Source of the DNA: Xenophilus sp. AP218F | GTDB lineage: Bacteria; Pseudomonadota; Gammaproteobacteria; Burkholderiales; Chromobacteriaceae | Length of the DNA stretch: 64,000 nucleotides | NCBI GenBank assembly: GCA_002213445.1 | Contig: NJIE01000028.1 | Location: 1-64,000, forward strand | Direction of reading: 5' to 3' | In this document: positions 5,531 to 12,991 of the stretch, piece by piece | Layout of the letters: the number at the start of each line of letters is the position of its first letter | Position numbering within the stretch: the first letter of the stretch is position 1 | Notes under the pieces: generated by a model | Seen by the model: only the letters and a program-made list of their open reading frames with translations | What the model was told of the DNA's origin: nothing | The model's database searches: none | Translations under genes and position numbers: made by a program

Positions 5531-8416
5531 TCAGGCGGCATCATCAAACTCCTGAGCGTTGTCTGCGAATAGGGCCGACGTAACGCAATACACCTTGGCC
5601 CGCCCGCTCTTGCTGTACTTGGCTTCCGGGGTGGTGCGGACCTGAAGCATATTGCCCGCGCCCTTGGTGGTTTCCAGCGCGCCGCGCGCCGTCAACAGCT
5701 TGCATACCCGGTTCGCGTCCACCCCGGCGCACACTTCCGCGCGGAAGCTTTCCGGCAGCACGTAATACTTGATCAGGCCGGACAGTTTGTCCTTGAGCCG
5801 GTAGCCGCAGCGGCTGATGGTCTTGGGCGCGTGGTCGTCGGGATCGGGTGCATGGCCATCTTGATCGTGCAGGATGCTTTCATTGGACAGCCGGGTGAAG
5901 CGCGCTTCGCCGTGCTGTTCGAAGAACAAGCGCACCTTGGCCAAGATGTCCTCATCCTCGCGGTTGCCAGACGTGCCGCGCATTTTCAGCCAGTCGGCAA
6001 AGCAGGTCTTCGCGGCTTGCCAGGCTGTCCCTTTAGGCCAGCTGGTCACGCCCCAGGCGCTGGCCAACTCGCCGGCAATCCCCACCAGGGCGAAGCGGGC
6101 GGCGGCGCGATGCGCCTGGCCATGGGCTTCGCCGGGCAACACTTCGCTGTCAAAGCGTGCCAACTGCTGGCGGATCAGCTCGGCCAAACCGTTTTTCTCC
6201 AGCACCAGTCGTTCCAGATAGGAGCGAGCGGCGCTGCCATGCTGCTGGATCACCGCCGCCTTGATATGGTCAGATAGGGCTTGACCGCTGTCTTTGTCAT
6301 GCAATGTATCGAACAAACCCAAGCCTTGGCCCGCGTCGGCCTGAATCGCCAGCATGCGAATCTCCATGCCTGCCTTCATCTGCTGCCTGGCCTCGGTCAT
6401 ATGGGCGGCCAGAGTCTTTTCTCCGGAAGACAGGAACAGCACGCGCCATTCCGCTACTGCGCCTCGGCTGCCGCCCTTGTCATTGGCCCGGCTTTTGCCA
6501 CGGCCATTGCCCAGCATATAGACCGCTTCGCCGATGATGCGGGAATCGCATTGATGGATTTCGTCCAAGGTCAGCAGACAATCGGAATAGGCCGCCGCAA
6601 TGGCTTCCAAGGCGTTGTCAGTTGCCCGCCAGGTTTGCAGATAGCCCGGTCCTCCGAAAACGCTGGCGGCGGCCTGCAGTAGCGTGGTCTTGCCTTGCGA
6701 GCTGTCGCCGTAGAAGTGGAAGCCGCCCGACTCGCTGCCCAGAATGCCCAGCAGCGGCCCGGCGAAGGCGCTCGCCACGGAGAAGGCCAGCCGGCTGTTC
6801 CCGATGCAGTAGCGTGCCACCTGGCTTTGCCAGCCTGCCAGGCTGCCGACGCATTGCATGGCTTCGCGCTGTTTCTGCGCCGCTTCGAAGATCAGACGCT
6901 CATCGTTTTGGCCTAGCTGGATATCCGGCAACAAGAAAGCGTCATCATGCCAGCCCAGGCGGGGCACGATGGTGGCGCGTTCGTTGCCATCGTAGCGGGC
7001 CAGATATTCCAGCAGTCTTTGCCGGGCCTTCGGCCCCGCACCCAGCAACAAGCCACGCGACAGTAAGCCCTTGGTCACTTCTGCCCCTTCGCTGGACGCC
7101 AGCTGTTCGGCCGGGATGTTCCATTCCTTGATGTTGCCGTCTGGGTCGGAGAAGCGCACCAGCAAGCCCCAGCTGGCCGCGTTCTTGTCGCGGGTGCGAG
7201 CCAGGATTTCCAGCTTGCTACAAATCCATAGCGGTGTGTCCATGTCCTCGGTTTGGAAATAGACGCCGCGTTCCGACAGCTTGAAGGGATTGCCCAGGGC
7301 GGAAGGGGCTGGACGCGGGGCGCTGGCAGCAGGCGCGGCGGCGGTTTCGCTCGCTTGGCTAGTCAATGTTGCGACGGTTTCGGCTGCTGGCTCCGTCTCC
7401 AGCAACAGGCGCAGATGCGCCGCTGTCCAGCCACGTGCCAGGGCGTCGGCGGCGTCGTCGCCATTGTCCCATTGTCCGCCGTCCAGCAGGGCCGGGGCGT
7501 GCGCTGTTCCGCCTGGGCGGCAGGTTTCGAAGCGTTCCACAGGAGCATGGCTGACAGAAGCCGCGCCGACTTTAGCCAGTTGCGCCACGACGGCGGTCGC
7601 CGCTTCCCAGCCCGGCGCGTCGTAGTCGCGCCAGATCAGGCAGTGCCGCCCGGCCAGCGGGCGGAAATCGGCCTTGCTGACGGCTTCCGCGCCATTCATC
7701 CAACACACGGCGACATGCTCCGGCAGCAGCTGCGCGGCGGCGTCGGCGGCTTTCTCGCCCTCGCAGATCACAACCGGCGCGTCAGGTCGCGCGGCCAAGC
7801 GGTCCAGCCCATACAGCGGACGCGGGGCGTTGAGGTTTTTCCAGCGCCAAGCGGTCTTGCCCCTGTCGGTATCCTTCCAGACGGATAGCGGATAGTAATC
7901 CTTGGTTCGGCCATTCTGGCCCGGTTCCAGCCGCACCACAAACACCAAGGGCTGCCCTGCGGCGTCGTTGTATCGCCAAAATTGCACAGGCTTGCCGGGA
8001 TGATGCGGCTTGCTGCGCGGCATCTTGCCCATTAGGTTGGCGGGAATCGGCAATACCGCCTCGGCGGCGGGAACTGCGGCAGGCAGCGGAGCGGGCGCGC
8101 AGGCGGTGGGCGCTTCGCCGCTGATGATCCCCAGCAAGCGGGCCAAGTCCTTGCAGGCTTCGCCCTGGCCGTAGGATTTGAGGTAAGCGACCAGGGCAAT
8201 CACATCTCCGCCTTTGTCGCCGCTTGCGAAGTCGGCCCATACGCCGGTATTCACATTGATCGAGAACGAGCCGTAACCCTCGTCGCTTCGAACTGAATTG
8301 ATCATCTGGATTTCGTGGTGGATCTGTTTCCAGTGGATACCGGCCCAATCCAGCACACGGGGCAGAGCCGACAGCGCGGCGCGCTTGACTTCTTCAAAGG
8401 GCAATTTAGCCGCCAT
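5531..8416 (-). CDS. Satellite replication protein: TOPRIM primase / DUF927 helicase-like
   Basis: About 961 residues. The N-terminus (about 40-100) resembles the CHC2-type region of P4-like primases but lacks the zinc cysteines. A TOPRIM domain follows, with CEGEKAAD (Glu221) and the DYD pair at 266-268. After an Ala/Pro linker, the DUF927 region (about 375-780) carries Walker A GDSSQGKTT (572-580) and Walker B LLTLDE (616-621), so it is probably a helicase that opens the element's origin. ATG at 8416 has GGGGGAG 8 nt upstream; a TTG at 8422 overlaps the preceding stop and is less likely. It is the largest gene of a tightly packed minus-strand operon. The iteron modules near both ends of the island are its likely targets, by analogy with P4 alpha protein. 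Confidence 0.85.
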   Translation of the reverse strand: MAAKLPFEEVKRAALSALPRVLDWAGIHWKQIHHEIQMINSVRSDEGYGSFSINVNTGVWADFASGDKGGDVIALVAYLKSYGQGEACKDLARLLGIISGEAPTACAPAPLPAAVPAAEAVLPIPANLMGKMPRSKPHHPGKPVQFWRYNDAAGQPLVFVVRLEPGQNGRTKDYYPLSVWKDTDRGKTAWRWKNLNAPRPLYGLDRLAARPDAPVVICEGEKAADAAAQLLPEHVAVCWMNGAEAVSKADFRPLAGRHCLIWRDYDAPGWEAATAVVAQLAKVGAASVSHAPVERFETCRPGGTAHAPALLDGGQWDNGDDAADALARGWTAAHLRLLLETEPAAETVATLTSQASETAAAPAASAPRPAPSALGNPFKLSERGVYFQTEDMDTPLWICSKLEILARTRDKNAASWGLLVRFSDPDGNIKEWNIPAEQLASSEGAEVTKGLLSRGLLLGAGPKARQRLLEYLARYDGNERATIVPRLGWHDDAFLLPDIQLGQNDERLIFEAAQKQREAMQCVGSLAGWQSQVARYCIGNSRLAFSVASAFAGPLLGILGSESGGFHFYGDSSQGKTTLLQAAASVFGGPGYLQTWRATDNALEAIAAAYSDCLLTLDEIHQCDSRIIGEAVYMLGNGRGKSRANDKGGSRGAVAEWRVLFLSSGEKTLAAHMTEARQQMKAGMEIRMLAIQADAGQGLGLFDTLHDKDSGQALSDHIKAAVIQQHGSAARSYLERLVLEKNGLAELIRQQLARFDSEVLPGEAHGQAHRAAARFALVGIAGELASAWGVTSWPKGTAWQAAKTCFADWLKMRGTSGNREDEDILAKVRLFFEQHGEARFTRLSNESILHDQDGHAPDPDDHAPKTISRCGYRLKDKLSGLIKYYVLPESFRAEVCAGVDANRVCKLLTARGALETTKGAGNMLQVRTTPEAKYSKSGRAKVYCVTSALFADNAQEFDDAA

Positions 8417-8418
8417 CG

Positions 8419-8742
8419 TCAATACTCCCCCACTTGCGCCATATCGAGAGCCAGGGGCGCGCCTTCGGCGAGGTCGGCCACCAGTTCAGACAACAGGCCG
8501 AATTGATGATCACGGGCAAACAGCGCCAACGAATCGGCAATGACAGGCAACAAGGGCGCGAGGAAACCGCACAAGGCGGCGCGGGCCATATTACTTTGCT
8601 GTTCGGCGGAATAGCCTTGCATGCCCTGCACGGTGGCCACATAGGCCAGTAGTTCAAGCGCGTAGTCTCGGCCATCGTGATAAGCGGCTACCGCGCCCGG
8701 CAAGGCGCTGGTGAAGGGAAGGCATAAGGTTGTGTGGTACAT
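8419..8742 (-). CDS. Hypothetical protein of the satellite operon
   Basis: A 107-residue, mostly helical, acidic protein with the Ala/Leu pattern of a small alpha-helical bundle (starting MYHTTLCLPF). AAGGATT lies 7 nt before the ATG, and the stop is 3 bp from the ATG of the replication gene, so the two are likely co-translated. No family recognised; a partner or loader of the replication protein is possible but unsupported. Confidence 0.7.
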   Translation of the reverse strand: MYHTTLCLPFTSALPGAVAAYHDGRDYALELLAYVATVQGMQGYSAEQQSNMARAALCGFLAPLLPVIADSLALFARDHQFGLLSELVADLAEGAPLALDMAQVGEY

Positions 8743-8870
8743 GTTTTAATCCTTTGCGCGCAGACCGACAAGGGCGCGCCTCGCGTTTTTGAGCGTGAGA
8801 AGGCCCGCGCCCGGATCGTGTCCGTTCGTTGGTCAGGGCCGCCCCGTGTCTCAGTTGTAAGGGAAGGGCT

Positions 8871-9359
8871 TTAGGCGTCGGTAGGCTTTGCCACATCACG
8901 CGACAAGCTCATGACGCGCTGGAACGCTGGATGCTGGCTGACTCGGCGCAGTTCGGCGGCGTCATCGGGCAAGCTGGCGCGGCCGATCAGGCTGGCCATG
9001 CCGCCCCAAAAACCGGTAATCAGGCCTGTCATGAAGTCCAAGGGTGCTTGTCCGGCCACCGGCTGGGCATAGCCGGTTTGGTCCATCATCTCGCGCAGGA
9101 AGCGATAACCCAGGCTGTACAGCTCCATGCCGTTGTCACGGGCGTAGTTGCCCGGCGCACCGTAGTGGCCGGTTTCGCATTGGCGGAACAGCGTTTGCAG
9201 GTTTTCCAGCATCAGTCGGCCTTGTTGCAGGCCATTTTCAAAGGTGCGCGGCATGCCCGGCAGCACGTCCATGAACGGCGCATCGCGGGTGGCGTCACTG
9301 TGGGCGATCAAGCGGGCGCGGTCTTTCAGGTAAGCGGCGCGGTAGTTGGGCTGAGTCAT
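8871..9359 (-). CDS. Hypothetical protein of the satellite operon
   Basis: Protein of 162 residues (starts MTQPNYRAAYLK). Its ATG overlaps the stop of the preceding gene (ATGA), showing translational coupling. It is mixed alpha-helical with a Gly-rich stretch (TGLITGFWGGMASLIG, about 110-125) that could be amphipathic. No domain recognised. About 130 bp without an obvious gene separates it from the next gene. Confidence 0.65.
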   Translation of the reverse strand: MTQPNYRAAYLKDRARLIAHSDATRDAPFMDVLPGMPRTFENGLQQGRLMLENLQTLFRQCETGHYGAPGNYARDNGMELYSLGYRFLREMMDQTGYAQPVAGQAPLDFMTGLITGFWGGMASLIGRASLPDDAAELRRVSQHPAFQRVMSLSRDVAKPTDA

Positions 9360-9820
9360 GCAGCACCCCCAGTCATCACGGCGTAGCCTTGAGCTAAGGG
9401 CGAAACTGCCACGGCGCGGCCAGTTTGAGCCAGGTAGGCGCGGGCGTAGTTCACCGCCTCCGCTTCAAGCGGAAAATGGGCGATGGGATGGCGAACGAAA
9501 GGGAACAGGCGCGACAGGGCGCGGGAAAGCTTAGGCATGGTGGCTTTTCCTATGTCTAGATTAGACCTGCTCCCCGCTTGCAATCGGGGTGGCAGGCGCA
9601 TGGCAGGGTTTGCAAGACCGGGACATAGGAACCGGCAGCCCGAAGGCTCCCCACCACGGCCCGCCATGGAAAAGGCGCACGTGTGGCGTGTTACGGACGT
9701 AAAAAATGCCGCGTCTGGCGGCAATCCGCCTATGTCTTTCGGGCTTGCATTCCCGGTGCCGCTATTGAACAGCACGACGCGATTATGGCCCGCCTGGCCT
9801 AAGGTGGCAAGTGTCATCAT
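9356..9820 (-). CDS. Ash-like protein (phage P4 Ash family)
   Basis: Protein of up to 154 residues coupled to the KilA-N gene by an ATGA overlap. The middle part (about 40-97; CAFSMAGRGGEPSGC ... NLDIGKATMPK) follows the pattern I remember for the Ash family found in P4-like satellites and E. coli prophages: F-S-M-x-G-R/Q-x-G-x-P-x-G, then residues ending in E/K-A-T-M. The last 60 residues (from MPKLSRAL) could be translated alone from an internal ATG. The function of Ash proteins is poorly known. Recognition is from memory of a low-complexity pattern, so family assignment is moderate. Confidence 0.55.
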   Translation of the reverse strand: MMTLATLGQAGHNRVVLFNSGTGNASPKDIGGLPPDAAFFTSVTRHTCAFSMAGRGGEPSGCRFLCPGLANPAMRLPPRLQAGSRSNLDIGKATMPKLSRALSRLFPFVRHPIAHFPLEAEAVNYARAYLAQTGRAVAVSPLAQGYAVMTGGAA

Positions 9821-10485
9821 GCGGTCAATCTCCTTGTGTCATTGGCGGGTAGGGCGAGGCGCTGGCGTTGCTCATTTGCAAACGTCAGCAGCGCAGCCTT
9901 GCGTTCTTCGTAGCTTTTTCCCATGCCCAGCAGCATGGCGTCTTGACGTTCGATCAGCTCCAATAGCCGCAGAGAAGGCGTTGGTAGCTTGTCACGCTCA
10001 ACGGAAGCGAAACTGCCAGAAAAGGCCCAATTGATCAGCCTGACTTCATTGGCGTAATGGTGCGGCGCAGCCTGCTTACCAATCGCCTGCCGGTGGAAGT
10101 TCAACATGTCGCATAGCAAGCCGTGATTGCTGGCAACTGCCGCCCGCGCTGCGGTCCATTCGCTGGCGTTGGTCTGGCCACGCATGAGGGCGTCGATTTG
10201 CTCATCGCACCAGATGGCGAAATCCATATCCAGCCATTGAGCGAACCGCACGGCCAGTTTTGGATGAAGCCAGGTGCCGCCGCCCTGGCCACGCTTTGTT
10301 TTCAAATACGGGATTTCCCCGTATTTGCGTTCCAGGGCTTCTAGATATTTGGCTGTTTCTGGCAAGCGCAGCCAGTCATTCGGGGCTTTCCCATACTTTT
10401 CTGCCGCCGTCGTCGCACAAAACCAGCCATCGGCGGTGAACTGTATCGCCTGGCCGTTGAAATCGGCTTGAATCAGTTTGGTCAT
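9817..10485 (-). CDS. KilA-N domain protein
   Basis: 222 residues. The N-terminal half has the KilA-N DNA-binding pattern: W-F-x-A-T-x-A-A-E-K-Y-G-K near 22-33, LRLPETAKYLEAL, and a G-G-T-W-L-H-P-K-L-A-V-R-F-A-Q-W-L block near 69-86. The C-terminal half is helical and may bind partners. KilA-N proteins are common in phages and satellites as DNA-binding regulators or anti-repressors. Both ends overlap neighbouring genes by 4 bp, placing it in the middle of the operon. Confidence 0.85.
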   Translation of the reverse strand: MTKLIQADFNGQAIQFTADGWFCATTAAEKYGKAPNDWLRLPETAKYLEALERKYGEIPYLKTKRGQGGGTWLHPKLAVRFAQWLDMDFAIWCDEQIDALMRGQTNASEWTAARAAVASNHGLLCDMLNFHRQAIGKQAAPHHYANEVRLINWAFSGSFASVERDKLPTPSLRLLELIERQDAMLLGMGKSYEERKAALLTFANEQRQRLALPANDTRRLTA

Positions 10486-10766
10486 TGCGCGGCCTCCATG
10501 TAGTTTGCGTACTGCCCCTTCTGCATTTGCCGGTTAGTCAATGCGACAGTCGGCGCAGTGGACGCAGCGTCGCAGGCGGGCAATAACGCCAAAATCAGCA
10601 CGATTGCAATCGTGCGGGGGTGAAAGCGCAGATTACCCAGGCGGGCGAGGCTTCGTAGCGCCTGAGACCGCGCTGCGGTATGATCATGGCGCAATGCAAC
10701 CAATTTGGATTGGATGATGGCCTCGCGTGTTACAGCACGCGGGGCTTTTGTTTTATTGGCTTTCAT
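10482..10766 (-). CDS. Small basic protein with one membrane segment
   Basis: About 94 residues starting MKANKTKAPR, preceded by GGAG 9 nt upstream. The N-terminal half is basic. A hydrophobic segment at about 54-66 (TIAIVLILALLPAC) could span the membrane, with a Cys placed as in a lipobox, although the long charged N-terminus is unusual for a lipoprotein. It is coupled to the KilA-N gene by a 4-bp overlap. No family recognised. Confidence 0.55.
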   Translation of the reverse strand: MKANKTKAPRAVTREAIIQSKLVALRHDHTAARSQALRSLARLGNLRFHPRTIAIVLILALLPACDAASTAPTVALTNRQMQKGQYANYMEAAQ

Positions 10767-10768
10767 CG

Positions 10769-10987
10769 TCAAAGCTCCGGGATGGTGATATTGAGGGCGC
10801 GCATGCAGCGTTCAGCATTGCGCATCTGCTTTGCGTCTGAGGCATGGGCATATTGCCGGTACAGGCCATGCAGGTACTCGCTTGCCCAATGGGCAGCGGT
10901 GCGAGGCCCAGAAACGACAAAGCCCGCTTGCGCGGGCTTGTCTGGGTTGCCGATAAGGGGCTGATCGGGCGGAAGATCATTTTTCAT
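10769..10987 (-). CDS. Small hypothetical protein
   Basis: 72 residues (starts MKNDLPPDQP) with AAGGAT upstream and the stop 3 bp before the next ATG. The gene contains an AGCCCGC/GCGGGCT palindrome at 10921-10938 that encodes part of the protein and may also act as a weak hairpin. No domain recognised. Confidence 0.6.
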   Translation of the reverse strand: MKNDLPPDQPLIGNPDKPAQAGFVVSGPRTAAHWASEYLHGLYRQYAHASDAKQMRNAERCMRALNITIPEL

Positions 10988-10999
10988 TTGATTATCCTT

Positions 11000-11215
11000 T
11001 CATGCGGTTTGCGCTTGGCGCGCGGCGGCGACTCGTTCCGCCAACCAACTTTCTACGTCCGTCGATAACCAGGCCACACAGCGCGGGGACAATTGAATCT
11101 GTTTTGGGAATTTGCCTTGCTGAATGAGCGCGTAAAGGCTGCTGCGGCTTAAGCCGGTGGCTTTGATTACGTCAGGAAGGCGAAGCATGCAGGCGGAGGG
11201 GTTCAGATTGATCAT
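11000..11215 (-). CDS. AlpA-family transcriptional regulator
   Basis: 71 residues: MLRLPDVIKATGLSRSSLYALI (10-31) is the MerR-like helix-turn-helix of AlpA, followed by a short wing with FPKQIQLSPR and VAWLSTDVESWL. AlpA-type proteins act as excisionase directionality factors or activators of integrase in CP4-57 and P4-like elements. AAGGAA precedes the ATG. It lies directly after a second winged-helix regulator and before the satellite operon. Confidence 0.88.
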   Translation of the reverse strand: MINLNPSACMLRLPDVIKATGLSRSSLYALIQQGKFPKQIQLSPRCVAWLSTDVESWLAERVAAARQAQTA

Positions 11216-11239
11216 GATTGGATTCCTTATCGGGTTGGA

Positions 11240-11446
11240 TTAAAGGGGTTGAACGGCGCGCGCCGCGACGAAGGCTTGCAGATCGGAAAGGCGGTACATG
11301 CACTTGCGCCCAATGCGGTAATACCGCAAGCCATAGCGCCCGGTGCTGGCCCATTCATTGAGCGTGTACGGCGACAGGCCCAGCCACTCGGCGGCCTCCG
11401 GCCTACTCAGCAGGCGGTCTTTGCTATCAGGAACGGGAATGGACAT
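11240..11446 (-). CDS. Excisionase-like helix-turn-helix protein
   Basis: 68 residues from ATG at 11446 with GGAG upstream. LLSRPEAAEWLGLSPYTLNEWASTGRYGLRYYRIGRKCMYRLSDLQAFVA is the HTH_17 / excisionase fold. A longer in-frame reading reaching 11668 runs through three terminator hairpins and is not credible. It is the first gene after a leader holding a promoter and three intrinsic terminators, so its expression probably depends on read-through. It may be the excision factor or the operon's regulator, paired with the AlpA gene. Confidence 0.85.
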   Translation of the reverse strand: MSIPVPDSKDRLLSRPEAAEWLGLSPYTLNEWASTGRYGLRYYRIGRKCMYRLSDLQAFVAARAVQPL

Positions 11447-11463
11447 AAGGCTTTCTCCAAATG

Positions 11464-11486
11464 AAAAAGCCCGCACTGGGCGGGCT
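11464..11486 (-). terminator. Leader terminator C
   Basis: AGCCCGC/GCGGGCT stem and five T on the minus strand, 18 bp before the start of the excisionase-like gene. Third of three tandem terminators after the leader promoter. Confidence 0.75.
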
Positions 11487-11510
11487 GGTGAATCCGGCAA
11501 GGCCGGAACG

Positions 11511-11540
11511 CAAAAAAGCCCAAGGGAAAGCCTTGGGCTG
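11511..11540 (-). terminator. Leader terminator B
   Basis: Perfect 9-bp stem AGCCCAAGG/CCTTGGGCT, 5-nt loop, then six T on the minus strand. Confidence 0.85.
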
Positions 11541-11591
11541 TAACTGTCTAAGCATGTCCTCGCCTGCGACGGCGCAAACATTCGAGCAAAT

Positions 11592-11622
11592 GAAAAAAGC
11601 CCGAAGGGGTTAGCTTCGGGCT
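11592..11622 (-). terminator. Leader terminator A
   Basis: Perfect 8-bp stem AGCCCGAA/TTCGGGCT followed by six T on the minus strand, about 25 nt after the predicted transcription start. Confidence 0.85.
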
Positions 11623-11652
11623 TATGGGCGCAATTTGGGTAGCTGCAGAAAA

Positions 11653-11681
11653 AGTATAATTGACGCACGCCTCACTAGCAA
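11653..11681 (-). promoter_or_regulatory. Promoter of the satellite operon
   Basis: On the minus strand, TTGCTA (11681-11676) and TATACT (11658-11653) are spaced by exactly 17 bp. Transcription would start near 11646 and run through terminators A, B and C before reaching the first gene at 11446. Confidence 0.65.
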
Positions 11682-11773
11682 CAGGCATGCATTTAATTTT
11701 ACAAGCGGTTGAATTTTAAAATAAATACAAAAAACAAGAGCATAACGCTGTTACGATCTTTAACTTGAATAGG

Positions 11774-11806
11774 CGCAAAAAAAGCCCAGGCTTGTCTCCT
11801 GAGCTT
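11774..11806 (-). terminator. Upstream terminator D
   Basis: AGCTCAGG/CCTGGGCT stem (one G-U) with seven T on the minus strand. It lies upstream of the leader promoter and would insulate it from integrase-side transcription. Confidence 0.7.
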
Positions 11807-11947
11807 TGATATCTTGCGGGCGCGACAAAGGTGGCCTACGCCACCCGTTCTTAACGCCATCCCGGCGGTTGTCCTGCAATTGTTTGGCCATTCTATGCAA
11901 AGATAACGTATCTTGCAATGCTCGGTCGTTGAACCAATCCGTCAAAA

Positions 11948-11973
11948 CAAAAAAGCCAGCATTGAGCTGACTT
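11948..11973 (-). terminator. Upstream terminator E
   Basis: AGTCAGC/GCTGGCT stem (one G-U) with six T on the minus strand. It is the most distal of the five minus-strand terminators. Confidence 0.65.
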
Positions 11974-12053
11974 TTAGGGCGTACCTGTGGCCTGTGACTA
12001 TTCATGGTATTGGGTAATGCCAATGCCGTCAAATGCGTTAATCAGAATAATTT

Positions 12054-12542
12054 ATGTCATTGATTTCAGAGAAAAATAACAAACCCATAAAGCGAAACGC
12101 TGTTATGGCAAAGAAGGTGGCAACGACTCCGGAAGACGGGGCAGCTCTAGCCAATCTGGCAGCAGCAAAGCTGGAACAAATGGACGGCTTGCATTGGCAA
12201 ATCGATACCGTCAAGAACCTGCGCGATGCCGCGCGCTTTGTGCTGGCTGCGCCTGGCCAAGCCCGAATTCCGAAACCCTATGACGGCAGCGCCGATTGGT
12301 TGGCCTATATCAATCGAATGGTGAACGCCTGCCTGTCCGCTGAGCAAAGGCAAGCCGTCATGGCCGCGCTCAGGACGCGGCGATCTAGAAAGCGCAGAAA
12401 GCTTGCTTCGCTGGAAATCAAAGGCGAAACGCTAGACCGGCTACAAAGCTGGCAAGCAAGCCATGGGCACGCAAGCCTTGATGCCGCCATTGCCGCGCTG
12501 ATGGACATGGCGGAACCCTCTACAACTGATGCAACCAAGTGA
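12054..12542 (+). CDS. Hypothetical basic protein, divergent from the satellite operon
   Basis: 162 residues from the ATG at 12054, or 145 from ATG at 12105 (MAKKVATTPEDG); neither has a clear Shine-Dalgarno sequence. A helical N-terminal part (to about residue 115) is followed by a strongly basic patch (RTRRSRKRRK) and a short strand-helix-helix tail (LEIKGETLDRLQSW ... SLDAAIAALM) that resembles a ribbon-helix-helix DNA-binding unit. It is the only plus-strand gene in the core of the element, so a repressor or immunity-type role is plausible but inferred. Its 3' end overlaps the convergent membrane gene by 23 bp. Confidence 0.65.
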   Translation: MSLISEKNNKPIKRNAVMAKKVATTPEDGAALANLAAAKLEQMDGLHWQIDTVKNLRDAARFVLAAPGQARIPKPYDGSADWLAYINRMVNACLSAEQRQAVMAALRTRRSRKRRKLASLEIKGETLDRLQSWQASHGHASLDAAIAALMDMAEPSTTDATK

Positions 12543-12726
12543 ATAGCCAGACCAGCCCGGCCAGCAGCAGCGCCGACACGCCGCCAATCATCACGGCGGC
12601 CAGCGCTCCATAGAGCATGGGCGCCAGCTGCAAACCATCGCGCAGCCCAAAGAACAGCGCGCCGCCCAGCGCCCATGCGGCCATATACGCCCAGCCCACG
12701 GCTAGGAATAGGCGATCTGCCTTCAT
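12520..12726 (-). CDS. Small membrane protein
   Basis: 68 residues (starts MKADRLFLAVGW) with two predicted transmembrane segments (about 6-27 and 38-63) and short loops. It is preceded by the 87-residue gene and integrase, with which it is probably co-transcribed. No family recognised. Confidence 0.6.
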   Translation of the reverse strand: MKADRLFLAVGWAYMAAWALGGALFFGLRDGLQLAPMLYGALAAVMIGGVSALLLAGLVWLFTWLHQL

Positions 12727-12727
12727 C

Positions 12728-12991
12728 TTATGTCCCGGTCGAGCGTGTGAAGTCTGAAGGTTTTAGCAGCGGCTTGGCCAAGGCGGCTTGCATGCGCGCC
12801 AAAGTGTTGGCGGGGCTGCTGTCGCCTTCTTCCACGTTCCAAAGCACGATAGCCGGGTTTTCGCCGAATGCGGCGGGCTGTCCATCGCTGTCGTAGAAAA
12901 CTTCGTGAATGGCGCGCCAGTGGTGCGGCTCCGCATCGCCCTCTGCGGGTGCTTCAAATTCGATAACGCGATAGTCCCAGGTGGCCATCAT
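12728..12991 (-). CDS. Hypothetical protein downstream of integrase
   Basis: 87 residues (starts MMATWDYRVIEF); the ATG immediately follows the integrase stop codon, so the two are coupled. Acidic, with a W-D-Y-R-V-I-E-F strand at the N-terminus and an EEGDSSPANTLARMQAAL helix, a pattern I associate with small immunity-like or element-borne proteins of unknown function. Confidence 0.65.
   Translation of the reverse strand: MMATWDYRVIEFEAPAEGDAEPHHWRAIHEVFYDSDGQPAAFGENPAIVLWNVEEGDSSPANTLARMQAALAKPLLKPSDFTRSTGT

Noticed and set aside
8654-8899. 81-codon minus-strand frame between satellite genes
   Set aside because: It overlaps both neighbouring genes in another frame and has Arg/His-rich shadow composition.
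11447-11668. N-terminal extension of the excisionase-like protein to 11668
   Set aside because: The extension is made of three terminator hairpins and Cys/Pro/Ser-rich translation; the ATG at 11446 has a good ribosome binding site.
11760-12032. 90-codon minus-strand frame in the satellite leader
   Set aside because: It spans two intrinsic terminators, lacks a ribosome binding site and has no domain.
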